Of a stretch of DNA of 64,000 nucleotides, positions 38,601-49,089 are shown in pieces. Source of the DNA: Chrysoperla carnea (Eukaryota; Arthropoda; Insecta; Neuroptera; Chrysopidae). Under the pieces are notes generated by a model that was not told where the DNA came from, did not search any database, and saw nothing but the letters and a program-made list of their open reading frames with translations. The DNA lies in the NCBI RefSeq assembly GCF_905475395.1, contig NC_058338.1:72675435-72739434 (forward strand), read 5' to 3'. The position numbers and the translations under genes were made by a program. Numbering within the stretch: position 1 is the stretch's first letter; every line of letters starts with the position of its first letter.

Positions 38601-41600
38601 TTTCCATTGATGTTACTTGTTAAAACATATTTTTGACGTTTGGATGAATCTTTTTGTTTGAAACCAGCTTTACGTGCAGTTTTTAATAATGTTTTCTTAG
38701 CAAATCCCCTAAACGCAAAAATTTTTAATCAATTTTTAAGGATCCATAACTATTATTGGATTGTCTCTTACTTTAAAGTAGCATTTTTTCCTTCTTTTCC
38801 CTTATGCAATGGAGTTGGTGAAACCATAGTTTGACCACAAAATGCAAAGTGATGTAAAACATGTGATGGATGTCGTATTCGATGTAAGCATTTTCTAAAC
38901 ATATCTATATTTTCAGGTGTAACTTCCTCTTCAAATCCCAATTTCATTAATTGGAATGTACACGAACGTAACTGTAAACCTTCATGATGTAATTGATCTA
39001 GTTGTCCCAAATGTAAAGTGACCTTCTTTTCTTTCGTTAAGGATGTCACTGGGAAAGATCTTACAACCAATTGTTCGCAAGCTAAAACATTTATTATTTA
39101 TGATAATATCTCCTAGAATTCCAAGAGTTTAAATAATATTCTTGGTAATATAATATAACAAATCGTTAAATCAAAATTTGAGGTTGGAGCCTGAAAATTT
39201 AATGCCAAAAATGATAATTCAACAGTTTCCAACACACTTGGTTAGAAGATTCAGATCTAATTTCGTTTTAAAAGCTAAATTTATCGAACTATTAATTGAA
39301 TACAAACCAAAAGCGTCACATGGCATTCCTTTGAATATAATACGATAATTTGTGAGGAATACAGCTCCTTCAGCTGGTAAGAGTGGTGCGCCCAAATAGC
39401 CAGTACTATCCTCTCTACCATCTGGTAATAATTGTACACGAAGACCCTCCATTGATATTTCTTCACCAGGTAGAAGATTTGGTGTCAATATCTTAGGCTG
39501 CAAAATAAACGAGTTCAATTAGTATTTATTTGGATTAAAATGAATTAAATAAATAAACCTTAGGTATTGGAGGTAATCGTTTAGATTCTCTATAAACTGC
39601 TTCTAACATTTCAATATGCATATGTACAACCCCAGGTACCATTTGATGGAGACATCTGATTAAAACACTGCTAATGTCACCTTCTGTACATACTTTATCC
39701 ACAAATCTTGAGACCATTCGAATCACTGTACTTCCTGTTTCACCTGTTTCTTGGTCTTCAAAACCAGATTCAGCGTCTGCACTATCACTTTCCGCAAAAC
39801 TAAAACAAATTATAAATTTTTAGTCCTACAAATATTAAAGCTTTATCAAGGTCTGTTACCTGTTTGTTCGACTATTGCTTGCACCTTCTTCATCGTATAC
39901 ATGATTCTGTCTATTATTTTTAACGCCAACATCGATTGGCACCAACAATGACACCATTCGATTGGCATAATGTATAGCTTGACTATACATCGTTGATTCT
40001 TCATTTGACACTAGTTCCTTTTGCTTGTCGGTATCCAAAGTGTTCCAAGTACGCATTTGTTCGGCTGCAATTTCTAAAGCAGAAGGTTCATGAACTCGAT
40101 TTAGAATCGATCGTCTATCTTTCCATATAAAATCTCTACTTTCACGTGGACTAGTCGGGCTTAACATTGTTTCACTATTCATTCTAGATGTTGAGTAATT
40201 ATCTTGTTGTGGTAAATATAATGCTTTAATATCTTTCTGTACATCTTGATAAAATGCTGTTTCCCAAAATTGTTGATTTTGCCAAACTGGATGCTCCTAA
40301 TTACAGTATCAATTATTTAGTACATTTTGATAAAAAACAAAAATTTACTTTTTTAAATATTGGTAATAGTTCTAATTTAAATATTTGTACCTACCTGTAT
40401 ACATGTATAAGCAAATTGAATGACACCAGTGCATAATTTACGACAAAATGCTGTGGCTAATGGTAAAAGTGTTGCTGCCACGCCAAACTCATCTGTCGCA
40501 GTGTCATCTTGTAGTGCACAATTCATTAACTTAACAACCAAATCAAATTGTTGATGTTCTAACATTGCTTTGTTGCCGACAACATGTTGTGACAATTCCG
40601 CGCATAATGTTAGACGAGCTGTTTTTGATTTTAGTGCTCGTAGAACAGCTGGTAACGATTTTCTAGCATCTGTTATTTTATTTTCAAATATGTAAGTTAC
40701 ACAGTTTCTTAATACCTAGAAAAATATATAAATTAAATTTTTAACGAATACTAACTAAATAAAATGTAAATGGCATTTTACGTCGTCTTTAAATAAATAG
40801 TTTCGAAGATATCGATTGAAATCGATCCGTGAAATCATTTTTGAATGGGATTTTAGGTGCTATCTGAGAAACTGCTAATTCCATTATAAAATGAACACGA
40901 TTTTTGAATTTTTTTAAACTCAAAATTACCATTTTATGCTGAGTTTTATCGAAATTGAAGTAAAATTTTTTCTCGAATTTTTGAAATTTTCTTAAGGGGT
41001 CTACCTTTGAATAACCAGAAAATTTGTTCTTCGGAATGGTTGATTTGACGCTTGAGCAAGTAGTTTCTGAGAAATTGACTGAAATCTTTCGGAAAAAGAT
41101 GTATCTCGGAGTGATTTCTAACAATATCTAAGAAATTATTCATTTATTTGTAAATTTAATGCAATTCTTGTAATTTTTGAGTAAATACTTCCTTACATAA
41201 TGAGTTTTATCAAATTTTCATATAATAAATAATAAGTGTTTATTTCAAAATTTCATATAACTACGATTGGTAATTTTGGACCAAAAAATGCAAGAAACTC
41301 GCTTATATGTTCATCAAATAGCTTTGGATAAAGAAAACAAAAATTAAAAATGAAATAAATACCTCTAAACGTCTAGCTGAATTACTAATAATTTGGCGAT
41401 TATCTTGAATATTTGTAATATGTGGTCCTGTTGGCACAATACGAGATTGAATTGGTCGAATTGACGATAACCTAAATAAAACAATTGGCTTTAATTAGTT
41501 AAATTAATTAATTATTATCATTATTATTATTATTAGTTAAATTAATTTCATTGTATTTAAGAAAAATAACATACCCTGCTTTAAAATTATCCTTAGATAA

Positions 41601-44600
41601 TTCTTCATCAATAATAGCTTGGACCTGACCATTATTTATAGTTGGCAACGGTGGTTGATGTATACGTGAAAATGCTCCATCTGGAGGTTTTGGAATTTTC
41701 TGTACATACGATTGAGAATTCGGATTCTCATTTAAATACAATTGTGTGGCTAGTTCTTGAATATGTGCTAAAACTAAATTAGGATCTTGTGCTTCCAATC
41801 GTAATAATTCAGGTAAACTACTATACAATTCATCCCAGACATCACACGGTCGCCATGGAGGTCCGCGTTCTGCCACAAATGCATTGAAAAACATACAGTC
41901 TAACACACGATTCGTAAATTCACAATCGGTAAGACAACGTTCACCAAGAAATGCTGCTTTATGAAATGTGATTACTGGTTTTGGATTAATTCGTATCAGT
42001 GTTAAACAGCTACGGTATCCTTGGAAGAGATGAGCAAAGGTTCTCATAAATACAGCACGTATTTCCTTATCTAACATTGCTGCTTGTGGTGCTCGCACTG
42101 CTAACGGGGGAAATGCATGATCTGCACATGCTAGTTCTGGCTGTAGAACAAGACTTAATGCTTCTTCTGTATTTGTTAATAGCGGTTCTGGAAGTAACGG
42201 TACAGATGGACCTTCAGGAACAAATATAGAACCACCATCTAAATCGGCTACAATTATTGAATCCGCCTTTAAAACAAAAAAATTTTATCATATTAGAAAT
42301 ATTTTTTAAGACAGTCGGTTCATATTAAGTGTTGTTTAAGGTCCTACCCACGTGATTTTAATCTAGGTTGCAAACTAGTTGGAAACTAATTTATAGCTAG
42401 TTTGTTTCCGTGGATATTTGTTTGCATCTAGCAAACGGAAAACAAAGTAGATATGGTCTGAGTACAATCGTAGGCGTTTCGAAGATCTTATATCGCTTCC
42501 AAAGGCCTCTATTCTGGGCGGCAAACATGCTGAACACCTGGGCCTAACCGTGTACTCGGACTATTATAGTAGCTGTTAAGAGTGGGGAGGAGGAGATGAT
42601 GTCTCATCTTCTTTGTCACTGTCAAGCTCTTGCCGTGAAGAGATGGACTTACTTGAATCAGCCTTTCTTTGAAGACCCCTCCGACCTAAAGTCCGTTGAA
42701 GTCAAAGTGTTCCTGCTATTCCTAAACAACTCCAAATGGTTCATGGAGTAAGAGGTTGGGGTGGGTCAACCCCTTCTTTGGTATTACAACGGGCCCTATG
42801 GTCTAATTAAGTCCCACCCCAGAACTGCCACTCTAACCTAACCTAATCTAGCCTAGTTGGAAACTAATTTACAGTTAGTTTGTTTTCGTGGTTATTTTTT
42901 TGTAAACTAGTTTGCAACCAAAATGTTGCTTTCATGTGGAGAGCACCCAACACTGTCGATTAAACTATCTCTCTAAATTGGTCACTCCCGATTATCCCAA
43001 TTATAGGGTGTCCGGGAAGTCTGGAAACAATACTTATTAAACATTGTCATAGAAGTTATCGCATGTTGCCAAAGGGACCTAAGCTCCTAAGCTTTAGAAT
43101 TGTCTATATTGATAACACTTAATATGGATCCGCTCTGTTTCTTGTTATATACAAACCATTTCAAAGATTTCAGTTTTAAGTGATGAATGAACACCCATGA
43201 TGAACGGTGTTGGAGTTGATAAAACTTCAATAAGACCGGCTGGCAGTAAAGGAATGTACACATGTGTGTAACGGAATGGATACATAAGAGCTGTAAGTGC
43301 TCGACATCCGTCTGTTAATCTATTGTAACTTTTTGAATGGAAGAGTATTTTATGTTCAGTCATTATTGCACAGAAAAGTACTAGAACATTTCTAATACCT
43401 GAAAAATAACAAAGAATAATCCATTTAAAAAAAATTAGATTGGGGTACTTTTAAATTTCGCTTATTTTCATTTTAAGTCCTGTTTATCAAGTTTATGACT
43501 ATTCTGTAGACGTTTTTGAACAAGACGTAATTGAGTTGTTGAACAAAACTTTTTTTAATGGAAAGATCGCTTAAAGGTTTTATAACAAAACTGTTTTAAT
43601 TTTTTCATAATAATTTGAAAGTTACATACAGTTTTAAAAAACTTTTCCAAATATAAACAAAAACGCTCGAAGAAAAAATATTCGTAAAACATCGTGTGAC
43701 GTAATAATTTTAATTAAGAATTGTATACAAGAGTTAACAGAAGTTTTTATAAAATTTAAGATTTTTATTTTAAGAGGTTTGTGCATTCGGTTAAAATTAA
43801 CAGTTTAGTTAACTATTCAGCAGGTGGAGTTATAGTAAACCGGTCAGTTTTATACCAGAAACATTTGGATTTTTGAATAAAAAATGTTTGTGTTTTTAAA
43901 TTTTATTTCAATGTAGTATCATCGTATATAATACCAAAGGGAAAATCGAAGAGAACGAATTTTTAAAATGATATACATTTAAATATAAATCAGTTAAAAT
44001 AAAATAGATGGAGTAGCAATAGTTCTGTGTCTAGGAGAACATCAATTAACATCCATGCGAAAGTTTATATTTTTATAGAATTTTGTATTTTAACATTACA
44101 GGCCTATAAGGCCTTTTCATCATGTCATAAGCGCAAGTGCAGAGTTTATTTTTTCGTACTGACAGCAATAAGTAGGACTAAGATAGAAGATATTTGTTAT
44201 TCATTTTATCACATTGGTTATAAATCATTTAGTACGAAACAAATGTGAATCGTGATTTGAAAATGAAAAGCCCTATCTGTCACGAACATAGCAAATCGTA
44301 CCTAAGTAACGTTTATAATCTGTGAATTCTTTTGTATATTTTATTCATTTTAACTAGCTTATTTACTTATAAAAGTTTTTAAGCTAAGTTCAATATTATT
44401 TATTATAAAGAATTGAAATAAAATACAAAAATTGATTATTATTTTTTATTCATAGCCCAATTGTAAGGGCTTAAAAAATAATTATTATTTTTTTATTTCT
44501 AATATGTTAACAAAGACGCCGGCAACAGAAAAACTTCTTAAATTTAAACAAATTGCATTATATTCTGTAATGTTATGAATAGTAAATAATATAATAAGTG

Positions 44601-47600
44601 TAATTAAAATATTAAATTAATAAAAATATTTAACACAGGAAGTTTTAATTAATAATAATCATCAATTAACATACCCAACTGTTGGAAGAGAAGATTTACA
44701 GATGTGTGCGTTGTAGGTAAGGAAGGACTGATTGGTGGCTGTAGTGCTTGCCGATCACCTGCACCGATACTAAATCTGACTTGAGGCCCACCAGGTGGTG
44801 GCACTTGAATACATCCCAATATATTACCGATCAATGTTTCTAACGGTATACCATAATTTTCAATATATACGGTGTATATTATACCTAAACAGTTCTAGAA
44901 AAAAAAAACAATTGATTGCTAAATGATTAGTATTCCCATCATTTATTAGTCCGAACAATAGATAGTTACCCTGAATGTGTCTATATAATCTAGTCGAGAT
45001 ACAAGTACTAAACATTTTGGAGCATACATAATACTGTGATGAGTTATTGGTGGAATAGCTCGACCTAGAGTTACTTCTCCATCCACCGGATCTTCTTCCT
45101 AAATATGTTTAAAATAAATTATGTTTTTTAAAATATGGATAGTATCTATAATAAAAATTAAAAAACATCGATTTTAAATCGATTTTAACCAAATTTATGC
45201 CATTTTCTAGCAAACAATAATTTTCAACAATAGTAATTAATTTCAAGTGTTCTTTTATAACTGCCACTTAACTGTCACTGCTGCGCGAGTGATTTTATAG
45301 TGATAAAATTGGTATAGCAAACCAAAAGCGGGTCTTACATTTATCATCAGCATGTTGAAGGCTTTGACCCCTCATCTTCACTTGTCGAATAGCGAAGGAT
45401 TTTAAATATCTTGTACACCATTTATGCATCTATTGAGGTTTGAAATTGAGATGTGCCTAATATTTATCGAGTTCTTCTGGACTGTATATGGATCAGAGAA
45501 ATTTGGAACAAATATGATTCCTCTACATAGATATATATCGGCTTCTAAGCGGAAATCTTAATTTTGTTGAAAGCCAGTTAGGTTAGCGGAGATAAATCAC
45601 CTGACTGATCTGACTGCGTATTAGGTATAACGAAAGAACCCTAGATTCTTGTAGCAAGATGTTTCATAATATTTCAAAATAAGGAGTAGCTTCGAGAAAC
45701 CCACTTTGATTTTTTAGGTTTCACGAAAGGGACGCGATAGCTAATTTTTCGGCCGTTTAATTATTTTCAACTCAGGTAAACCATTCGTGGAACCTCTACT
45801 AATTTTAATTGTAATCGTAGCATTCTATAAGACAACACGAATGTATTTACATCCGAAACGTTAGCTCCCCACCCCATATTAATTGATAAATAAAACATAA
45901 TAAATGAAACAATCACCTCATCAACAGGTTTGCTAGGTGTGATCGATACAGTTTCATTGAAGCACATACAAGCACAATAGTGCCTGTTTGCGTCAACATC
46001 AGTCAATACCGACACAAAAAACCGTGGTTCTGTTCGTTCTGTTGATAATGCCCATCCTTGCGGTTGACAAAACTAAAACAATATAGAACAAAATATTAAT
46101 TAATATACACAATTTTTGTTAACAATAAATCAAATTACTTTTAATAATTCAATAAAAATTAGAATTAATAAAAAATGAATAAATAAATGTAATTTTAAAA
46201 CATTCTTGTAGTGAAATTTAAATATTTAAAATAAAATTAATAACCGTTACGTTGCAAATGAAACCATATATTTCACTTTTTATTCAAATTATATAATTTT
46301 TAATTAACATTTTATTGATAATAGTACTACTTTTATAAAATAAAGGGCGACCATACTTCATCCAATCTTATTTAACGACGGAAAATTTTCGAAAGATAAA
46401 AGACGTATTTAGTAAGGACGTATTTTAAAACCTTTTATTTAACCATAAAAGGTTTTTTAACGAAGTTCAATATTATTTATGATAAAGAATTGAAATAAAA
46501 TACAAAATTTGATTGTTATTTTTTATTAAACAATCCAATATAGCGGGTAATTCAGTATTAACGGGTAAAACAAGTAACTAAGCATTTTTTTAACTTTCCT
46601 GAATTATTTACATTTTTGCTTGTATTTTAACAAAGTTGCATTCATTTTTTATCGAACATAATACATTTTAGTATAATTTTAAAAGCTGTAATTTTAGTAT
46701 AATACATTTTAGTATAATTTTATGCTGTTTTAAAAAGCAAAAAAATATGTTCTATCTACAGGAGTAACGGACGTCCTTTTTGCATCACGTAGAAAATAAA
46801 ATTCTAAAACGAATTGCTCTCTTCAATTTTTTGATCCGATGCACTTACACCCGCCCCCTCCTACACATTAATACGCTTACACACGTATGCATATCCTTCC
46901 ACCCACTATCCTGCCGCTGTAGCGCACTTTTGATTGGCCGCCTATTTTAATTATCCGCTAATTATCCGCGCATCGGATCATAAAATGGAAGAGAACATTT
47001 ATTTAGAACTCTTAGAACTTTATTTTCTACCTGAGTACGACAAGGCGTCCGTTACTCCTGATACACCCTGTATTATATGTATGACTATAATTTAATGGTA
47101 TGACTTAACAATTTTTTATTTTGAGTTGCCTTAAAAAGAAGTTTAAATGGTTTTTGGGTAAAATGGGATAATTTTATATTTTTTACCAGTCAATTAGGCA
47201 TTGGCAACACTGAGTTTTATTTTATATGTATGACTGTCTTGTATTGACATGAAATAAATTTTTGTAATAATTCGAATTTTGGTATTCTCATAAATAAAAT
47301 TCATTGCAGTTGATAATTGATATCTTATATATTATTTCTCTAGCCTGTTTTTCCTGTCCGCGTGATATCTTTCTTATTACTTTCTTACTCGAGAATTTAA
47401 CCCTCATTTTAAAGCTAATTGTGCTGGCTAATGACAAACAGGCTAGAGAAATAATATTAAAATTTAATGTTGTGCATTATGTAATTTGTATATCATATCT
47501 GTAATAAAATTGCCTATAAATAAAAAGCAAGTCAATTATCACTTATATGTTATTTCTCTAGCCTGTTTTTAGCCACGGATACGGCACTGCGGAATTCCTC

Positions 47601-49089
47601 TTGGGTCGAGCTATTTATTTTTATTAGTAGCCGTCATATTACAACACTAATTCTTTTTAAAATATTATGTAATAGTCAAATCGATAGGTACATACAGGAA
47701 AGTTCATAAACTGTCAAGTATAAACTTTCCTGTAAACTCTTTTGTCAAGTGAAGCCATTTAATAGATAGTTGAATAATTAGCACAAAAACTTACCCATTC
47801 TATTCCTTCGATGAAAGGTGTATCGCTCCAATCCTTTTCAGGAAAACGTTGCAATATAATACCACTGCTTATCCCACCTCCTAAAATTCGTAAAATCATT
47901 CATTTTAATTTTTAGCATTCTGAAGTTGAAACATTTGGTCAGTACGATAACTTAAATGAGCTCAAAACCGAAAAATATAGCCAGTTAAAATATTACTGTA
48001 AAATCGCAAACGATCAACACCGACCGATCCACCCGTTTGGCCATAAATACCATATATTTTAAATGATTAGCGTTAGAAAACAATTTTTAATGAAAAAAAT
48101 GTTTGTTTTTCAAAAATAGATAAGTTTTGCAAGAAATATTTTTCATAAATATATTTGCAAACGATTTCAGCTCAAAAATCTACGATTATAATCATAAACG
48201 TTTTAATCTTAATAAATAATAAATTAAATAATACCCAACTCAATATATACGAGACGTTTAAACAATTAACTGTATTGATTATTATATTTATTTAGTCCGT
48301 ATAAAAATTAAATATAGAATTTAGATTTCATAAGGAAGCTTTTAAACCGTCGTTTCTTACGCTTTTGGTCCACTTTTAGGACTTATCAATCCTTGTGCCT
48401 CTCTACGATAAGAACAAATAAATTTTATTTTAATTCGCACTTTGTGTTTGCGGAAAAGAGAGTTTACAACGATCGGTACTTGGAAAAAGTGTTCAATAAT
48501 TTTGGAAAGTGTAAAAAAATTTCAGAAAAATTAAATAATTGTGAACTAGTAAAATAAATGAACAGTAAAATCTCGATAAATTTAAGTAAAGGATGATTAA
48601 TGGCTCACATTTTTACTTAGTGGGTTTTCGTAAGACATTGACAGAAGAAGCAATGTTTTTCTTCATTATTTGCTAAGTAGCCGGTATAAGTATTCAAATT
48701 ATTCATTTAATTTTTCAGTCTGGGGAAAATAGAACACATCTTTATTAATTTATGGTTATTTTTACGTTTTATCCAGATTCTTCTGCACTTCTATTGTCAT
48801 TCAATACGTAAACATATCATATTTAAAATAGTCAGTTTAAGCCATTTTTCGTGAAAATATTTTAGATAATACCATGAAAAATAGCATTGTTTTGAATATT
48901 ATGCTTTTGGTAAATAATGGGAAACAATAAGTTATAGAATTTTGATAACAGAAGTACAAAGTTTAATTTATAAAAACATAGAACTAATAATTTATTTATA
49001 ACAGCTTCATATATCAACTTACTTTCTTTTTCGTGATCATATCCAACGATAACGAAATAATCAGCAAGTCGAGACATATTCATTGACAA
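30923..49089 (-). CDS. Sbf: SET-binding factor (MTMR5/MTMR13-type DENN pseudophosphatase), 25 coding exons
   Basis: Exons in transcription order: 49089-49023, 47880-47795, 46072-45917, 45098-44970, 44894-44675, 43398-43157, 42266-41575, 41471-41363, 40715-40395, 40296-39860, 39799-39559, 39497-39308, 39081-38772, 38708-38524, 36615-36408, 36340-35915, 35374-35012, 34665-34344, 34263-33919, 33533-33204, 33138-32929, 32847-32691, 32608-32408, 31173-31091, 31015-30923. Every junction is GT-AG and keeps frame. From the Met of [11 protein letters not shown] (49077) the sum is 6111 nt, i.e. 2036 aa plus stop. Two in-frame ATGs lie up to four codons earlier. Domains: DENN (about 1-450), SBF2 region, GRAM (about 900-1000), myotubularin-like (about 1130-1650), C1 (1834-1883), PH (about 1933-2034). 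Known family role: DENN Rab-GEF and adaptor that heteromerises with active myotubularins in endosomal phosphoinositide control. Vertebrate homologues are about 1850-1890 aa; the C1 domain accounts for part of the extra length. Confidence 0.97.
32183..32260 (+). mobile_element. hAT-like transposon end in an Sbf intron
   Basis: CAGCGTTTCTCAAAGTGGGC followed by GATGTCGCCCGC has the form of a hAT terminus (CAG...TTCTCAAA). The segment is GC-rich against an AT-rich intron. No matching inverted end was found nearby, so it is a solo end or relic. It lies between Sbf exons 23 and 24. Confidence 0.5.
32691..33138 (-). other. Sbf: Sbf exons 21-22: C1 (phorbol-ester/DAG-type) zinc finger
   Basis: Exon 21 (33138-32929) and exon 22 (32847-32691) join in phase 0. 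Together they give a complete C1 signature at residues 1834-1883 with exact spacing H-x12-C-x2-C-x13-C-x2-C-x4-H-x2-C-x7-C ([33 protein letters not shown]). The Pro of PTYC and the Gly of LWG are present, but the usual Gln before the fourth-Cys segment is Ser. DAG binding is therefore uncertain. The vertebrate family members I know end with PH and lack this finger. Confidence 0.92.
34344..34665 (-). other. Sbf: Sbf exon 18: inactive myotubularin active-site loop
   Basis: The loop at residues 1492-1500 (about 34535-34565) reads CLEDGWDIT, where active myotubularins have an HCxxGxxR-type loop (CSDGWDRT). Aligned on DGWD, the catalytic Cys is Leu and the catalytic Arg is Ile, so 3-phosphatase chemistry is not expected. 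The following [18 protein letters not shown] and GFGHRFSHR are conserved family signatures. This is the normal pseudophosphatase state of MTMR5/MTMR13, not decay. Confidence 0.93.
37258..37733. repeat. Degenerate direct repeats in the intron between Sbf exons 14 and 15
   Basis: GATAAATGGTAAGTA with a following TCTAAATT...ACTGTTT block occurs at 37258-37322 and 37606-37680. A second unit (TTAATTAGTAC...TTATCG...CAGTT...CAACTCC...GTTATC) occurs at 37553-37605 and 37680-37733. A CCCGGGT/CCTGGGT motif recurs at 37347, 37438 and 37507. It looks like an old partially duplicated element. The intron's remaining 1.4 kb shows nothing else. Confidence 0.6.
38772..39497 (-). other. Sbf: Sbf exons 12-13: GRAM domain
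   Basis: Two exons (39497-39308, 39081-38772) encode [20 protein letters not shown], a region with [20 protein letters not shown], and after the intron [19 protein letters not shown]. This is the PH-like GRAM fold found before the myotubularin domain in all MTMR proteins. The junction completes an Ala codon in phase 1. Confidence 0.9.
42366..42923. mobile_element. Inverted-repeat element carrying a nested retrotransposon tail, in an Sbf intron
   Basis: The terminal block GGTTGCAAACTAGTT at 42366 is mirrored as AAACTAGTTTGCAACC at about 42908-42923. The segment TAGTTGGAAACTAATTTA with GTTTGTTT...CGTGG occurs twice directly, at 42376-42420 and 42853-42895. Between these, about 42450-42835, sits foreign GC-richer sequence (next entry). 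Intron 6 of Sbf hosts it. Confidence 0.7.
42450..42835 (+). pseudogene. 3' fragment of a non-LTR retrotransposon ORF
   Basis: Frame starting near 42572 reads [20 protein letters not shown] followed by [17 protein letters not shown] and ends [13 protein letters not shown]-stop at about 42752. The [11 protein letters not shown] pattern is the Cys/His motif at the C-terminus of non-LTR retroelement polyproteins (Jockey/R1/I-like groups). Upstream, [18 protein letters not shown] is in another frame, so at least one frameshift has occurred. The piece ends with CTAACCTAACCTAATCTA. It is 5' truncated and dead. Confidence 0.6.
43577..43650. repeat. Dispersed repeat, copy 2, in an Sbf intron
   Basis: Direct counterpart of 11059-11131 (ATAACAAAACTGTTTTAATT, AAAGTTACATACAGTTTTAA). 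It lies in the intron upstream of Sbf exon 6. Confidence 0.65.
44379..44459. repeat. Direct repeat pair in Sbf introns, unit 1
   Basis: AAGTTCAATATTATTTATTA, TAAAGAATTGAAATAAAATA and GATTATTATTTTTTATT are collinear with 46461-46540. Class unknown. Confidence 0.75.
46461..46540. repeat. Direct repeat pair in Sbf introns, unit 2
   Basis: AAGTTCAATATTATTTATGA, TAAAGAATTGAAATAAAATA and GATTGTTATTTTTTATT match unit 1 at 44379-44459 at about 90% by eye. Confidence 0.75.
46757..47072. mobile_element. Inverted-repeat MITE-like element in Sbf intron 2
   Basis: ACAGGAGTAACGGACG at 46758 is mirrored by CGTCCGTTACTCCTG at 47046-47060. Inner arms AGAAAATAAA...GAAGAG-like and TTTGATCCGATGC (about 46830) against GCGCATCGGATCATAAAA (46968) also mirror. 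The right end continues ATACACCCTGTA. The centre is GC-rich. No ORF. Confidence 0.7.
47331..47455. mobile_element. 125-bp mini element with 20-bp perfect inverted ends, plus a solo end
   Basis: ATTATTTCTCTAGCCTGTTT at 47331-47350 is the exact reverse complement of 47436-47455. A third direct copy of the end (TTATTTCTCTAGCCTGTTT) lies at 47550-47568, also preceded by a similar flank (ATCTTATAT against CACTTATAT). It lies in Sbf intron 2. Confidence 0.75.

Larger units (their letters stand above)
43157..49089 (-). other. Sbf: Sbf exons 1-6: N-terminal DENN module
   Basis: Exons 1-4 encode the upstream DENN part: [18 protein letters not shown], then [17 protein letters not shown] and [21 protein letters not shown]. 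Exons 5-6 encode the core DENN, with [19 protein letters not shown] at the end of exon 4 leading into [19 protein letters not shown], then [20 protein letters not shown] and [20 protein letters not shown]. This is the catalytic region that exchanges GDP for GTP on Rab proteins in the family. The introns here are the largest of the gene (1.1-1.8 kb) and carry inserted repeats. Confidence 0.9.

Noticed and set aside
40789-41143. Two overlapping minus-strand ORFs in an Sbf intron
   Set aside because: Low-complexity Phe/Lys/Ile-rich translations inside a proven intron; the DNA resembles dispersed repeat sequence with ATATCTCAGAAAC-like blocks seen also near 56225.
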